A stretch of DNA of 64,000 nucleotides from Odobenus rosmarus divergens. Taxonomy: Eukaryota > Chordata > Mammalia > Carnivora > Odobenidae. The stretch is taken from NCBI RefSeq assembly GCF_000321225.1, contig NW_004450277.1, forward strand, positions 2,782,234 to 2,846,233, written 5' to 3'. Below, in pieces: positions 20,872 through 31,433 of the stretch; the first letter of the stretch is position 1; every line of letters begins with the position of its first letter. The notes under the pieces are model-generated. The model was not told where the DNA came from. It saw nothing but the letters and a program-made list of their open reading frames with translations, and did not search any database. A program made the position numbers and the translations under genes.

Positions 20872-21076
20872 TTTTTTAAGATTTTTTTTTATTATTCATT
20901 TGAGACACGGAGATACAGAGAGAGAGAGAGCATGAGCAGGGGAAGAGGCAGAGGGAGAGGGAGAAGCAGGCTCCCTGCTGAGCCAGGAGCCCAATCTGGG
21001 GCTCCATCCCAGGGCCCTGGGATCATGACCTGAGCTGAAGGCAGACACTTAACCATCTGAGCCACCCAGGCGCCCC
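20872..21076 (-). mobile_element. Carnivore tRNA-Lys SINE (antisense)
   Basis: T-run and aagattttttt at the left, gccacccaggcgcccc at the right. Target duplication cattctttt on both sides. Confidence 0.9.
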
Positions 21077-21724
21077 ACAGTCATTCATTCTTTTAACACA
21101 GATTTATGGAGTGTTTGCTACTTTCCATAGGAACAACGTGAACAAAGGTCCTGTGGCAGGAGGGGTGGGGCATACCAGGGAAACAGTGAGTAGGCAGCAT
21201 TTAGGGATGGCTGGTGGGAGATCAGCATGACAAGGTCCCCGTGGCTTAGACTCTGTGGAACTGTCTGTTCTTTGCCAGAATGGTTAAGTGACTTAATGTG
21301 GCAGACAGGAAAGTATACTCTTCAGTCGTCCCTTCGGGAAGACCTGCTGTGAAGAGGTTAGCTGGCTGAGTATTCTCCACATCTGTGTGTATATCCAGCT
21401 GCACAGAATGAAGACTAGAGAGCAATGAACAGAAGTGCTAGCAGATATTATCTCTAAGTAGAGATACTGCTTTCTTTATGCATCTCTATATTTAAAAATG
21501 TTCCCTTGTAAACACAGATCCTGTAAATAATCTGAAATATATGTTTTAATACATTTTTTAAATTAAAGCTTGAGTGGGGTCCCAGTTTTGGGAGCAGATG
21601 ATGGAGCATATCTGTCCTTCAGGCCTTGAGGAACAAGTCTTCCCAGTGCAACAGAGAACTGTGACTCCCACCCTACAAGGAGGCCTCAGCTCTGCTCTAA
21701 AAGGAGGAATTTGGGATGTGGTGT

Positions 21725-21900
21725 CAAAGTTACAAGCTTGGGCTCAAATCCTGACTCTACTATAGACTGGCCCTATGATCTTGGGCAACTTTTTCTTCCC
21801 TTGAGTCTTGGTTTCCTCATCTATAAAATGGGACTAATAATAGTCTATATATCATAAGGTTGCTACAAGGATTCCACAAGCATTTGTGAAAACTGCCTGT
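21725..21900 (+). repeat. MIR
   Basis: gggctcaaatcctgactctactatagac, cttggtttcctcatctataaaatggg. Confidence 0.8.
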
Positions 21901-22182
21901 CAATGCCAGCTACTGTTATTATAGATGGAAAAGCTGAGGCCCAGAACGGCCTGGGGAGCTGTCCAGCATCAAATAGCAAGGAATAGGTAGAGCCAGGCTA
22001 GACCCCAAGGTTCTCTCAACTGAGGCCAGGGTACATGCACCCTTGCCTCCACTCAGAGCAGACTGGTGGCTTCATCCCTCACTGATGGGACTGGGTCCAC
22101 CTCACTCATGGCACTCTTCCACTAACTATCAACGTGGCTCCCTCCCTTCTTTCAGAGCCATGAACAAGAGTCATGAACACAG

Positions 22183-22388
22183 GGGCGCCTGGGTGGCTCA
22201 GTCGTTAAGCGTCTGCCTTCAGCTCAGGTCATGATCCCAGGGTCCTGGGATCGAGCCCCACATCGAGCTCCCTGCTCCGCGGGAAGCCTGCTTCCCCCTC
22301 TCCCACTCCCCCTGCTTCTGTTCCCTTTCTCGCTGTGTCTCTCTCTCTCAAATAAATAAAGAAAATCTTAAAAAAAAAAAAAAAAAAA
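22183..22388 (+). mobile_element. Young carnivore tRNA-Lys SINE ('ctccgcgggaagcctgc' type)
   Basis: Flanked by perfect target duplications agagtcatgaacacag. Long uninterrupted A-tail. Inserted 600 bases upstream of the relic BPIFA4 exon. Confidence 0.93.
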
Positions 22389-22773
22389 AAGAGTCATGAA
22401 CACAGTCTCCAGACTCTCTCAATGCTCCCTACCTGCTCTGCCCCTCTGCATTTGGTGAGATTCATGATGTACAGTTTGAAGTATGTTATTGACACATCAG
22501 TTGAGTCCCTAACCCCTTAATCCCCCAGGCCTTCTCTGCAGGAATGTTTGCTTTGGAGGTATTGGATGGACACGGTAAGATTGAGGGCTTCTCATCAGTT
22601 TCCCAGCTGTCCATCACCCAGTGCCATTCTCCCCAGCAAGGGGGTCACTCACCATTTATAAAGTCTGCCCCACTGTAGAGCCCATCCAGAATCAACTGAC
22701 GGAGACCCAGGGCATCACAGTGGTCCTGAAACTGACTCTACTTACCTGGGATCCCCACAAGTACTGCCCCAAG

Positions 22774-22851
22774 ATGCTGAAAGTCTCAGGTCTCCTTCTC
22801 ATCCTCTATGGGCTGCTTGCCCTGCTGTCTGCTCAATATTTGAATAATTGA
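22774..22851 (+). pseudogene. Degenerate duplicate of the BPIFA4 signal-peptide exon
   Basis: ATG at 22774 opens MLKVSGLLLILYGLLALLSA, then QYLNN and TGA. The leader is nearly the same as the BPIFA4 leader 610 bp downstream. Similarity also extends upstream (ccccacaagtactgccccaag against cccccacaggtgtctgacccaag). It diverges right after gctcaa, and the GTGAGA donor is missing, so it cannot splice as BPIFA4 exon 1 does. It is a relic of a local duplication or of a lost tandem paralogue. Confidence 0.72.
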
Positions 22852-22910
22852 ATCACCTGTGGGTCTGTTATATTGTATATTTTAATTTCCTGGATTTCAG
22901 CTCATTTGTC

Positions 22911-22912
<2 letters not shown>

Positions 22913-22953
<41 letters not shown>

Positions 22954-22970
22954 TGTGTGTGCGCATGTGC
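22913..22970 (+). repeat. (TG)n(AG)n(TG)n microsatellite
   Basis: Compound dinucleotide run between the relic and the real BPIFA4 first exons. Confidence 0.9.
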
Positions 22971-23369
22971 CCTGTCATTTTTCATTGGATGCTAGATATT
23001 ATGATAAAAATTATAGAGGATCTGAATGGTGCCATCTTTTTCCAAAGAGGAAGGAAGATAGCCAAAAGATAGAATATAAGTGGATTGCTTTGATTCTGCT
23101 GAGGCTTAGATTTATGTTTTATGACGGTGAAACCTATATATAGGTTGTGTGGCCTTGGGCAGGTGACTTCATCTCTTGGAATCTTCATTTCTTGCTCTAT
23201 ACTGTGAGGAGAAGCATGTCTCCTCTCTGAAACTCACCGGCCCCATCTGTAGAATAAGCCACATGAGTTCTGTAGCCACCATAGACCGAAGCTCTGGGGA
23301 GACCCTCTCAAAGAATTCTCTCTCAGAGAATGACCCTGCAGCTGACCCTCTCTGCCTGCTCCCCCACAG

Positions 23370-23483
23370 GTGTCTGACCCAAGATGCTAAAGGTCTCCGG
23401 CCTCTTCATTCTCCTCTGTGGGCTGCTGGCCTCATCCTCTGCTCAAGAGGCCCTGTCCAGAGTTTCTTCTCAGATCACCAATG
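23370..23483 (+). CDS. BPIFA4: BPIFA4 first coding exon (signal peptide)
   Basis: Acceptor tgctcccccacag, fourteen untranslated bases, then ATG at 23384 and the donor AATG|GTGAGA (phase 1). It encodes a 20-residue hydrophobic signal peptide ending SSSA, then QEALSRVSSQITN. The acceptor implies an untranslated exon further upstream, which I could not place. Confidence 0.9.
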
Positions 23484-23699
23484 GTGAGAGTGTCCTGCCT
23501 TGGGTCACACCTGGCCTTGTCAGAACCTTAGGCCTCTCCTAAAAGTCTAGACCATGAGCCAATGTGGGTTAAGTTCTAATTAGCATTGTGCCTGGGAGGC
23601 AGTTAACATGATTAATTATTAGCCGCTCTGATCATCACTACATTACTATATTTAATACTGTTCTCCCAAGATTCCCCTCTTTCCTGTGTCCTTGCCCTG

Positions 23700-24495
23700 G
23701 TCTATCTATTCAAAGGCCCAGCCCCACCTGGACTGGCCCCTGCTCACCTCTCCTACCAGCCCCCATTCACTGGCTCCCCTCCTGCCACAGTAGCCTCTTC
23801 AACACATGGAGCACACCCCAGGACCTTAGCACTTGCTGTTCCCTCTGCCTGGAACACTCTTCCACTAACTATCAACGTGGCTCCCTCCCTTCTTTCAAGT
23901 CTCTGCTAAAATGTCGCATTTGGAGAAGACATTCCTTGACATCCTTGCATGAATTACTGCCCTCACCCAATATTCTCAATTCCTCAATCTGCCTTTTATT
24001 TTTCCCTCATGCCAAAAATAGCTTCAGCAGAATGCTTGGTATGGCTGTGGTGGTTAAAATACTGAAATGTTTTTCTAAACTCCTTGGGAAGTAGCCCCTG
24101 CCCAAAGACTCCCCAGGTGGTGCCCTCATCACCCCAACCATCCCGCCTTCAGCCCCAGGACTCCAGCCTCCTCACCAACCAAAATCTAATGAGTCAACCC
24201 CTGGCACAGCCCAGGAGCCACAGGACCTGGCTACAGAGCTATGGTTGATGTCCTTTCTGATTGGTTGGTGCCTGTGCCCAGCTGGTTGTTGAATATTTTG
24301 AAACCAGCCCCTTCACAGCACTTATCTGTACTTGACTCACACATGTCCCTTTACTCACTACTTTATCATCTCTCTTCCCTCATCCCCACCAGAACGCCAG
24401 CTCCACAAGGGCAGAGAGTGCTGCCTGTTCTCACAGGTGCAGCCTGGCATGGCCCTGGCACACAGTAGGCCTCTACAAATATTTGCTGAATGACT
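23700..24495 (+). repeat. L2 3' ends in BPIFA4 intron 1
   Basis: Contains ccttagcacttgctgttccctctgcctgga, caagtctctgctaaaatgtcgc and acattccttgacatcc. A second piece ends ggcacacagtaggcctctacaaatatttgctgaatga. About 250 bases between the pieces are unassigned. Confidence 0.7.
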
Positions 24496-24650
24496 GCACC
24501 TGGAACTTGGCCCAGCACCAAGCAGGCCAGGAAGACTAGGAGTAAGATCCATATGTGGGACATGCTTAGAGGTCAAGGCTGCATCTGAGAATCTTTGGCA
24601 TCTAAATGTCTAATGGTGGTGGTCGGAGGGGCGGATAGGTTGTTTTTCAG

Positions 24651-24798
24651 CTTTGACACAAGGACTCCTTGGTACGAACATTCTTTCCGCCCTGCAGACA
24701 ATTGACGTCCAGGGGTCGCTGAAGAATGTCTTCACCCTTGCAAGAGGCAACCAGGACATCCTGGGTGGCCTGCTCACCAACAGAGATGCCAATTTAAT
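24651..24798 (+). CDS. BPIFA4: BPIFA4 coding exon 2
   Basis: Acceptor gttgtttttcag, donor AAT|GTGAGT, phase 1 in and phase 2 out. It encodes ALTQGLLGTNILSALQTID and then NQDILGGLLTNRDANL. ALTQGLL is the same as in latherin. A later AG at about 24698 would give a stop after two codons, which fixes the start at 24651. Confidence 0.85.
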
Positions 24799-25285
24799 GT
24801 GAGTGGTCTCTGATCAGAACCCCCCATGTCTAGACTGTCCTGGTTTGTTGGTTTGTGAGCACCCTCCTGGCATTTTCTGACTCTACGGAGGCCCTTTCCT
24901 CAACTAACAGCCCTTCCCACTCTGATGGACTAAGACCCACTGGTGGAGAGAAATTCCCACTGGGGGTAGAGGCAGAAGCTAGGGAGATGCTGAAGACTTG
25001 GGTTCAGTCTCTCTGTCTGGGAAGAGAATGGCTGCTCACTTCCAGTCTCTTCCCCTCTCTGAGACTCAACTCCTACCCCTGTTACATGGGGAACTATAGC
25101 ATCTGACCCCATGGGACTGTTGTAAATATTAAGTGAAATAATACAGGTCATGTGCTTACACAGCTCCCTGTCCTCAGTAAGCCCCCAGTCAGCAGTACCA
25201 GTTATAATAACGTCTGCAGTAACGATGTGGCAATCACAAAAATCGATGCCATCTGGCCAGCAGAGCCTAGAAGACCCAGGGCCCG

Positions 25286-25464
25286 GGGCGCCTGGGTGGC
25301 TCAGTCGGTTAAGTGTCTGAATGGCTCAGGTCATGATCTCAGGATCCTGGGATCAAGCCCCATGTCAGGCTCCCCTCTCAGCAGGGAGTCTGCTTGTCCC
25401 TCTCCCTCTACCCCCACCCCCGCTCTTCCTCTCCCTCTCAAATAAATAAAATCTTAAAAAAAGA
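25286..25464 (+). mobile_element. Carnivore tRNA-Lys SINE, internally shortened
   Basis: Head ggggcgcctgggtggctcag and tail aaataaataaaatctt. The flanks share agaaga...gacccagggccc. In a BPIFA4 intron. Confidence 0.9.
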
Positions 25465-25879
25465 AGACAATGATGACCCAGGGCCCTCTTCTTAGTACGT
25501 CCAAAACTGCTGCTGACTCCCACCCCTGTCCCAGCCTACTCCTCCCCCAGCCCAGCCCATCTTAACTAATGAAACTCCACCCATCCAGTCGCTCTGACCT
25601 AAAATCCTGACATCATCCAACGCCCCTCTCTTCACTCACACCCCATGCAGCCTGTCCACACACCCCGTCAGCCAGGCACCTGACCATTTTCTGCACCTCC
25701 TCTGGTCTGAACCACCACCATCTCCCTCTGACTTATGGTCCCAGGTCCCCTTGCTTCCACAGCAAGCCCCCTCCTCCCCCATTCTGTTCCACCTGTAACC
25801 AGAAGCATCGTTCTAAGTCGGCGAGACAATGTAACTCCCTTGCTCAAATCCTCCAATGTCTTCTAGTTGTTCTCAGAAC

Positions 25880-26310
25880 CAAACCCAAAGGTCTTACCAT
25901 TGGCCCACAGGCCCCCTGCCACCCAGCTCTGACTGTCCCCCCCCACACACACACTGAGCCCATTGCTGTGCCAGCCTCAGGGCCTGTGCACTTTCTCTGT
26001 CTTCTGCCTGGTCCTTTCTTCCCCTGGCTATCCTCGTACCTGTACCCTAACTTCATTCATGACCCTGCCCCCATGTCACCTGCTCTGAGAAGCCTTCCCT
26101 GGTGCTCTAGAATACCACTCCTCCCAGTGTCATCTTCTTCACCTGATCCTGCCAGGCTTTTTCTTCACTGCACCCAGCACCTGACACATTATGTATTCAC
26201 TTACTGCGTTTATTGTTTTACATATATATGCTCTGCCCAAGCATTAGCTGTCTATAGCTTTCCGTCTTCTACTCATTATTTATTCACTCATTTATTCCAG
26301 CCTGCTTGGT
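25880..26310 (+). repeat. L2 3' end
   Basis: cagcctcagggcctgtgcactttctctgtcttctgcctgg, then catgtcacctgctctgagaagccttccctgg. In a BPIFA4 intron. Confidence 0.75.
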
Positions 26311-26547
26311 GTTGGCCAAAGGGCTAGACGTGACCATTCTGTGATGCATTAAGGCAAGAGGTTCTTTTTGCTCAGGACTATATTCCCTGAGCATACCAGC
26401 TATGTGATAAATTACATGATTAATGAGTCAGTAACCACCTCTGCATACAGTCAGCTTCTGCTCTGCAGGGGACCTGCCTTTGCCCAAAGCAGGGCCCACC
26501 CACGGCTAGAGCCGCAACCTTCCCTGTTATGCTGTTTTTTCACCCAG

Positions 26548-26656
26548 GGTACAGATCAAAGACCTTCGACTCCTTCAGGTCGGCCTTGAGAACTCCCCTA
26601 ACTTCAAGGGGGTCGAGTTATGGATACCATTGGCGTTTTCCATACAAATAAAATAA
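26548..26656 (+). pseudogene. BPIFA4: BPIFA4 exon 3 with lost donor, read-through TAA and AATAAA
   Basis: Acceptor tttttcacccag. It encodes VQIKDLRLLQVGLENSPNF and then VELWIPLAFSIQIK. A 105-nt exon ending at 26652 restores the residue spacing of latherin, but the next bases are ATAACA rather than GTAAxx. The frame runs into TAA at 26654-26656. AATAAA occupies 26647-26652. One G-to-A change at the first intron base would explain this. Confidence 0.72.
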
Positions 26657-27521
26657 CAGCTGCAAGTCACTGGTAATCCGCTGATGTGTGGGTGTGGGAA
26701 GCAGCCATAACTAAAGGGTGTCCAGTGGAAGTCTCATTGTGTGGTTGGGGCAAAAACACCCTCCCTCTCCGGGCCTGGGCCACTCTCTCCGGTAGGATTA
26801 GAGCATGGGAATACTTGAATGCTTCCAAGCTGGGGCCTTTCTAGGGAAAGCAGAGCAGGTTGAGCCGGTTTCCTTTCTCTGCTTTATCCAGAGAGCCCCA
26901 CCCTCATTTATTTGGACTTCCTGAGCCCACCTAGCTCGGATTGAATACAACTTAAGACAAGGACACAGAATCTGCTCTAGACCCCAATGCCCCTTGGCAC
27001 CATTGCCTAGAGACTGTGCACAGATGTGTTTTGTTCGGTCTGCACAGTGCATCTTCAGGGAGAACAGGCATTCTTCAGTTCATCCCAGCTGTCACCCCTC
27101 TCTGTGAAACCAGTCCCTGGTCTCCCTTACTCATTTCCAGCTCAAGCCTGGCCCTGGAGGCCACGGAGTTTGTGACCTCTAGAAAAGTACTTTCCAAAGT
27201 CACAGTTTCTCAGTTTTGATAGGATCCTATACTTAGAATCAACCACTTCCTTTCTAACTGTCCCTTGAGCCAGAGAAAGGGGGTATCAGTTATACACCCT
27301 GAACACAGACCTACCTGGCTTCGCCACTGGCTAGATGCACGACTTGGAGAAAGCCATCCCCATTCTCCCGAATCACCTCTTTTGAAAAATGAGGAAATGA
27401 TCTTCACAGGGTGATTTTGAGGGTCCTCCACAAACATGGGGGAACTCTCATTCTGGAAACAAATGGCAGGAACTAAGTTCTGAGACTTTCTCCCACCAGC
27501 CTCCATTCTTCCCTCCCACAG

Positions 27522-27671
27522 GTTTCCGGCTCTTAATCCCTGCATATTCCATGTACGGACAGATATGATAGTCCAGCTTTATTTGGAGAAGGGTGAAGAC
27601 AGCAAATACCAACTTGCCTTTGGGCTTTGCAGGATTGCACCTGACACTGTATGGATCCAATCCAAAAATCT
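27522..27671 (+). CDS. BPIFA4: BPIFA4 coding exon 4
   Basis: 150 nt, acceptor cttccctcccacag, donor ATCT|GTAAGT. It encodes HVRTDMIVQLYLEKGEDSKY and QLAFGLCRIAP. It is open and carries the first BPI-fold cysteine. Confidence 0.85.
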
Positions 27672-27779
27672 GTAAGTTCTCCATGTTTCTCTCTCTGTAT
27701 CCAACTGGTTGTGATGTAGCCCCAAGGAGGCTTCACCTGAAAGACCTCACTAGCAAAACAATCCCTTCTCCAATGAGCC

Positions 27780-28480
27780 TTTTGTGCATATGGGGATGTG
27801 TGTCTTACAAAAAGAACTTCATGTCAGTTAAAATTTTTGCTTATTATGAAAACAATATTTTCACTGGCATGAAAAGAGATTCACTGAATAGTACCAAGGA
27901 CAAACAAACCAGGCCCACTCAATTATTGGCTGACATTTAGGTTATTTCTGAATTTTTTGCTGTTGTAAATAATCCTGAACCTTTCAGTGCAGGAAATTAT
28001 AGATTCCTAAGATTACTGAAAGAGTATAAACAGTTTTATGACTTTTAAATTTGAAGGTATGTAATAGTTTTAAGGCATTCCAAATCCCCTACCAAATACC
28101 TCGCCAACTGAAGTGAGGTGTTTCTGGCTGACATTGGTCAAGTTTCACCCCATAGCCAATCTGGACCAATTATTCTCATTTTTACAACTTTTCTCTTCAG
28201 TAGGGATTTTCAGCAGAAAATCCCATGGATGCCATTCTCTTGACTACCAGTAAAGCAAGGATTTTACCGTCTGTTTATTGGTCTGTGATACCTCCTCTTC
28301 AGAGTAACTGTTTTCAGAGGTTTGCCCTTTTACTAAGTGTTATCTTCTAAACTTATAATCTCTTTTTTATAATCTTCTTTATAAGATTTTTTAAAATTTA
28401 GGCTCATGTCCATGATTAACTGAATCCAATAGTCATCACCAATCTATTGTACACTGGGTCTTTTTCATTCATGATTTCTT
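27780..28480 (-). mobile_element. Old L1-like fragment in a BPIFA4 intron
   Basis: gttatttctgaattttttgctgttgtaaataatcctg is the diverged reverse of L1 3' sequence. The edges are not defined. Confidence 0.5.
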
Positions 28481-29275
28481 TATTTTGATTCATCTCCCAG
28501 CTGCTCACTTGATCGAGAAAGATCTGAGTGTGGAATCCTTTCTGAGTTCTTACACGTTTGGTAATGTCCTCCTGTCCTATTCCAGGTAAGGACACCCTTG
28601 ACTCACAGCCATTTCCCCCAAGGGAAATTCTGTCAGGGTGGCTCTGTGTCTTTTTTTGTCTTTTGAGATGTTGAAGGAAACTAGTCTTTCCTTTGAGGGA
28701 AATCTGAATCCTCAGGCTGGAAGTGGTAGATTAGCTGATTTATATATAAAGCAAACACTTGGCCTGAGAATGAGATTTACCCTTACCTGTAAGGATTATG
28801 GACTGAGTCAGGAATCTGAAGACACATTTACACTGCTATTTCCCCGCTTCTTTCTCCTCTCCCCCAACTGAAGAATATTACACTACTCCTTCCATGAAGG
28901 CATGACCATTGGGCTAAGGAGAAAAGTTCTGTTGGAGCATTAGATAAGGAGAGGAACAGGAAAGTGCCGGAAAGAGAGTGATCAGGACCTAAAAGCGTGG
29001 CAGAAGCTGAAGAAGGCATTCCAGGAGAGAGGAACAAAATAGGCAAGGAGAGGGGGTTCATGGGAAACAATGATGAGGGCAGGATGATTTCAATTGAAAG
29101 ATTAATTTTAAGGAGCCCTAAGACGTAGGTTGGAGCAGAAGGGCAAGGCTGGGTCATGGAAAGCTGTGGAAACAAGGAGACTTTAAATAATGTGGGGTCA
29201 ACTGAGCACATAAGTGATGTAAAGAAAGGAGAATTTGGGAGAATTTAATCTGTTCTACTTTCATTCTTCATTTAG

Positions 29276-29357
29276 CATCACCCCAATGAAACAAATTATT
29301 GTGGAAAACGTAGAGAGAGTCCTGGGAGACCTGATAATCAATAATTTGGGAGCAAAA
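29276..29357 (+). CDS. BPIFA4: BPIFA4 coding exon 5
   Basis: 82 nt, acceptor cattcttcatttag, donor AAAA|GTAAGT. It encodes ITPMKQIIVENVERVLGDLI and INNLGAK, comparable to VNAVLGTIENALGNFI in latherin. It joins exon 4 in phase. Confidence 0.82.
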
Positions 29358-29450
29358 GTAAGTTTATAAACCCAAACTACTTCAGTTTTTTAGTCTAAGA
29401 CCCAGAGCTTGGTGGACTATATCTTCTTAATAAACTGGAAGGAAACCGGA

Positions 29451-29656
29451 GCACCTGGGTGGCTTAGTCAGTTAAGCGGCTGCCTTTGGCTCAGGCCATG
29501 AGCTTGGGGTCCTGGGATTGAGCCCCACATCGGGCTCTCTGCTTGGTGGGGAGCCTGCTTCTCCCTCTCCCTCTGCCCCTTCCCATAGTTCCTTCTTCTC
29601 TCTCTCTCTCTCTCAAATAAATAAATAAATAAAATCTTTAAAATATATCTATATAA
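29451..29656 (+). mobile_element. Carnivore tRNA-Lys SINE
   Basis: gagcacctgggtggcttagtc head, (AAAT)n tail. Flanks aaaccgga / aaaccgga give the target duplication. In the BPIFA4 intron after exon 5. Confidence 0.9.
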
Positions 29657-30211
29657 ACCGGAAGTAAATCTTTCAGACGGAGAGTTAGGGAGAGAAGAAT
29701 GGCATTTACCAAGTTCCCATTCTGCAACCAGCATTGGTAAAGTGCTTTACAGATATTATTTAATTCTTCAAGTCAAAATCAGCACCTGTGTCGCTGGAGA
29801 TAAGTTGATAAGCCTCTCCAAGACTCAGTGTCCTTACCTCTAAAATAAGTATAAGTAATCATAAAATGAACAGCTAATATTCATTAAGCGCACAGGCACT
29901 GTGCTAAGGAACTTACATGAATTTTCTTATCCTCCAAAACAATTTCATATTCTAAATAACAATATTATCTCCATTTTCCAGATTTAAGAAAAAGTTCCAG
30001 AGATGGCCAATGACTTACCTAAGTCACAGAGCTGCCAAATAGCTCAGCTGACATGTGACCTCTGGGCAGTCTGTCCCCCCAACCCCCCTACTTGGTTGTT
30101 CCCTAGGACAGATTGTCTTAGAAGGAGAACTTGCCTTGACTGCCCCCTGAATATTCAGCCTCCATTGGTGAAGCCCTCCTCCTGACTCTTGCATACTTTC
30201 TTGTCTTTCAG

Positions 30212-30275
30212 ACGTGTCCCTTCATTAATTTGCATCTTTATAATCTGTATCCGCAAATGACTAACGAACTGATTA
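30212..30275 (+). CDS. BPIFA4: BPIFA4 coding exon 6
   Basis: 64 nt, acceptor ttgtctttcag, donor ATTA|GTAAGT. It encodes TCPFINLHLYNLYPQMTNEL, with the second conserved cysteine. Confidence 0.85.
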
Positions 30276-31433
30276 GTAAGTGCTGTTGGTGAGAAGACAG
30301 AGGACACCCCGGGACAAAGCTCAGACTCCTCCCTCACCCTTTACATCTCCTCTCCCCTGACACTTCTCCCAGACAAAACATCCTGGCCTCCATGAGGCAG
30401 AATGGTCCCTGCTAATAACGATCCTCATAAACTCAGGGACCGCTTGCTGAGGGAGTCCTGGGCACCACGCCCAGGGTTAAGCACTCTGCCTGCCCTGGCC
30501 ATTGAACCTCCACCACTAGCCAAGTACAGGCTGGTTTCAATTCCATTCTGGTCCCAAAGCCGAGACAAGCTGAGATATAAATGGGAGCTTCTCTGGGGAA
30601 GAAAAGCTGCCTGATTTTTCATTTACCCTTCTAGATTGGATGGTGTTGCATAACGAGCAGAAAATTGGCCTGGTTTCAGCCCAAAGACTGCTCCCTTCCA
30701 GTAGTCTCTACCTCCAGGCACCCGAAGTTTCCAGGTCCAGAAGCCGAAGCAGGCAGCTGGGAATCCGAATCAGAAAACCAATAGGAATCTGAAAACCAAC
30801 AGAATTTTCTGGGCTGAAAGGACTCTTCCTTCATTCACTGAAGATTCATTAGTCCTATTAAGTGCTAGCTGCTGGGGTTTCTAAAGTTCCTTTAAATATC
30901 TCTCCCAGCAAGCAGTTTTCTGTCTTCTGCTCACATACCTCCAGTGACAGGGAGCTCACTATTTATGAAGTAGGAAGCTTGAGGCAATTAATCTGAATGA
31001 GTCTTAAAGCTCCCCAAGTGCAGGTCCCAGATTCTCCCCAAGTAAATGTGAGTGGGGCAGCTTGACCAATACCCTCACTCCGCTGATATTGGGCCACCAT
31101 TCTGGAGACATGGCCAGGCGAATGGGGACCACCAGCTGCTGTAATGTCAACTTCCTCCACAGTCTTGTTTCAATGTATAGCTCTTAAGTTACTAGCTTGG
31201 GAGGGAGCAGTTCTTCCCAATTTATGGATGAGGAAAACAAGGCCCAGAACTGTCAGTGAAGTGATCAGAGATGCCAGCCACTAAGCAGAGCCTCCAGCTC
31301 CAGCCTCACGTCTTCAAGTGTTTGGCTCATTCCCTGACCCTGCTCTGCCCCCATGTGGAGCAGGAGAAAACTCCTTTGGCCTCTCTGATCCTCCTTTACT
31401 CCCACTGACTAAGGTATCTGTTTTGCCTTCTAG

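Larger units (their letters stand above)
13456..22620. other. Intergenic region between BPIFA2 and BPIFA4
   Basis: No gene recognised. Contents are MIRs, an L2 3' end, MER5A, an L1 3' part, and SINEs at 15.2, 20.0, 20.9 and 22.2 kb. Old repeat pieces lie near 17.76-18.25 kb and 21.1-21.25 kb. The remainder is unassigned single-copy sequence. Confidence 0.6.

Noticed and set aside
22913..23143. Open frame starting MCVCVCVRERERES
   Set aside because: Translation of the TG/AG microsatellite.
24697..24798. BPIFA4 exon 2 starting at the later AG (ccctgcag, 24698)
   Set aside because: In the required phase it hits TGA after two codons, whereas the start at 24651 gives ALTQGLL as in latherin.
26653..27521. 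BPIFA4 intron 3 as a rare AT-AC (minor spliceosome) intron
   Set aside because: The left end ATAACA lacks the ATATCCTT-type motif and the right end is an ordinary CCACAG, so a mutated GT donor is the better reading.
30634..30792. Acceptor (cccttctag) and open in-phase frame after BPIFA4 exon 6
   Set aside because: It gives an arginine-rich tail unlike any BPIFA protein. The exon at 31434 fits the phase and gives the expected hydrophobic LISLLL continuation and a stop.
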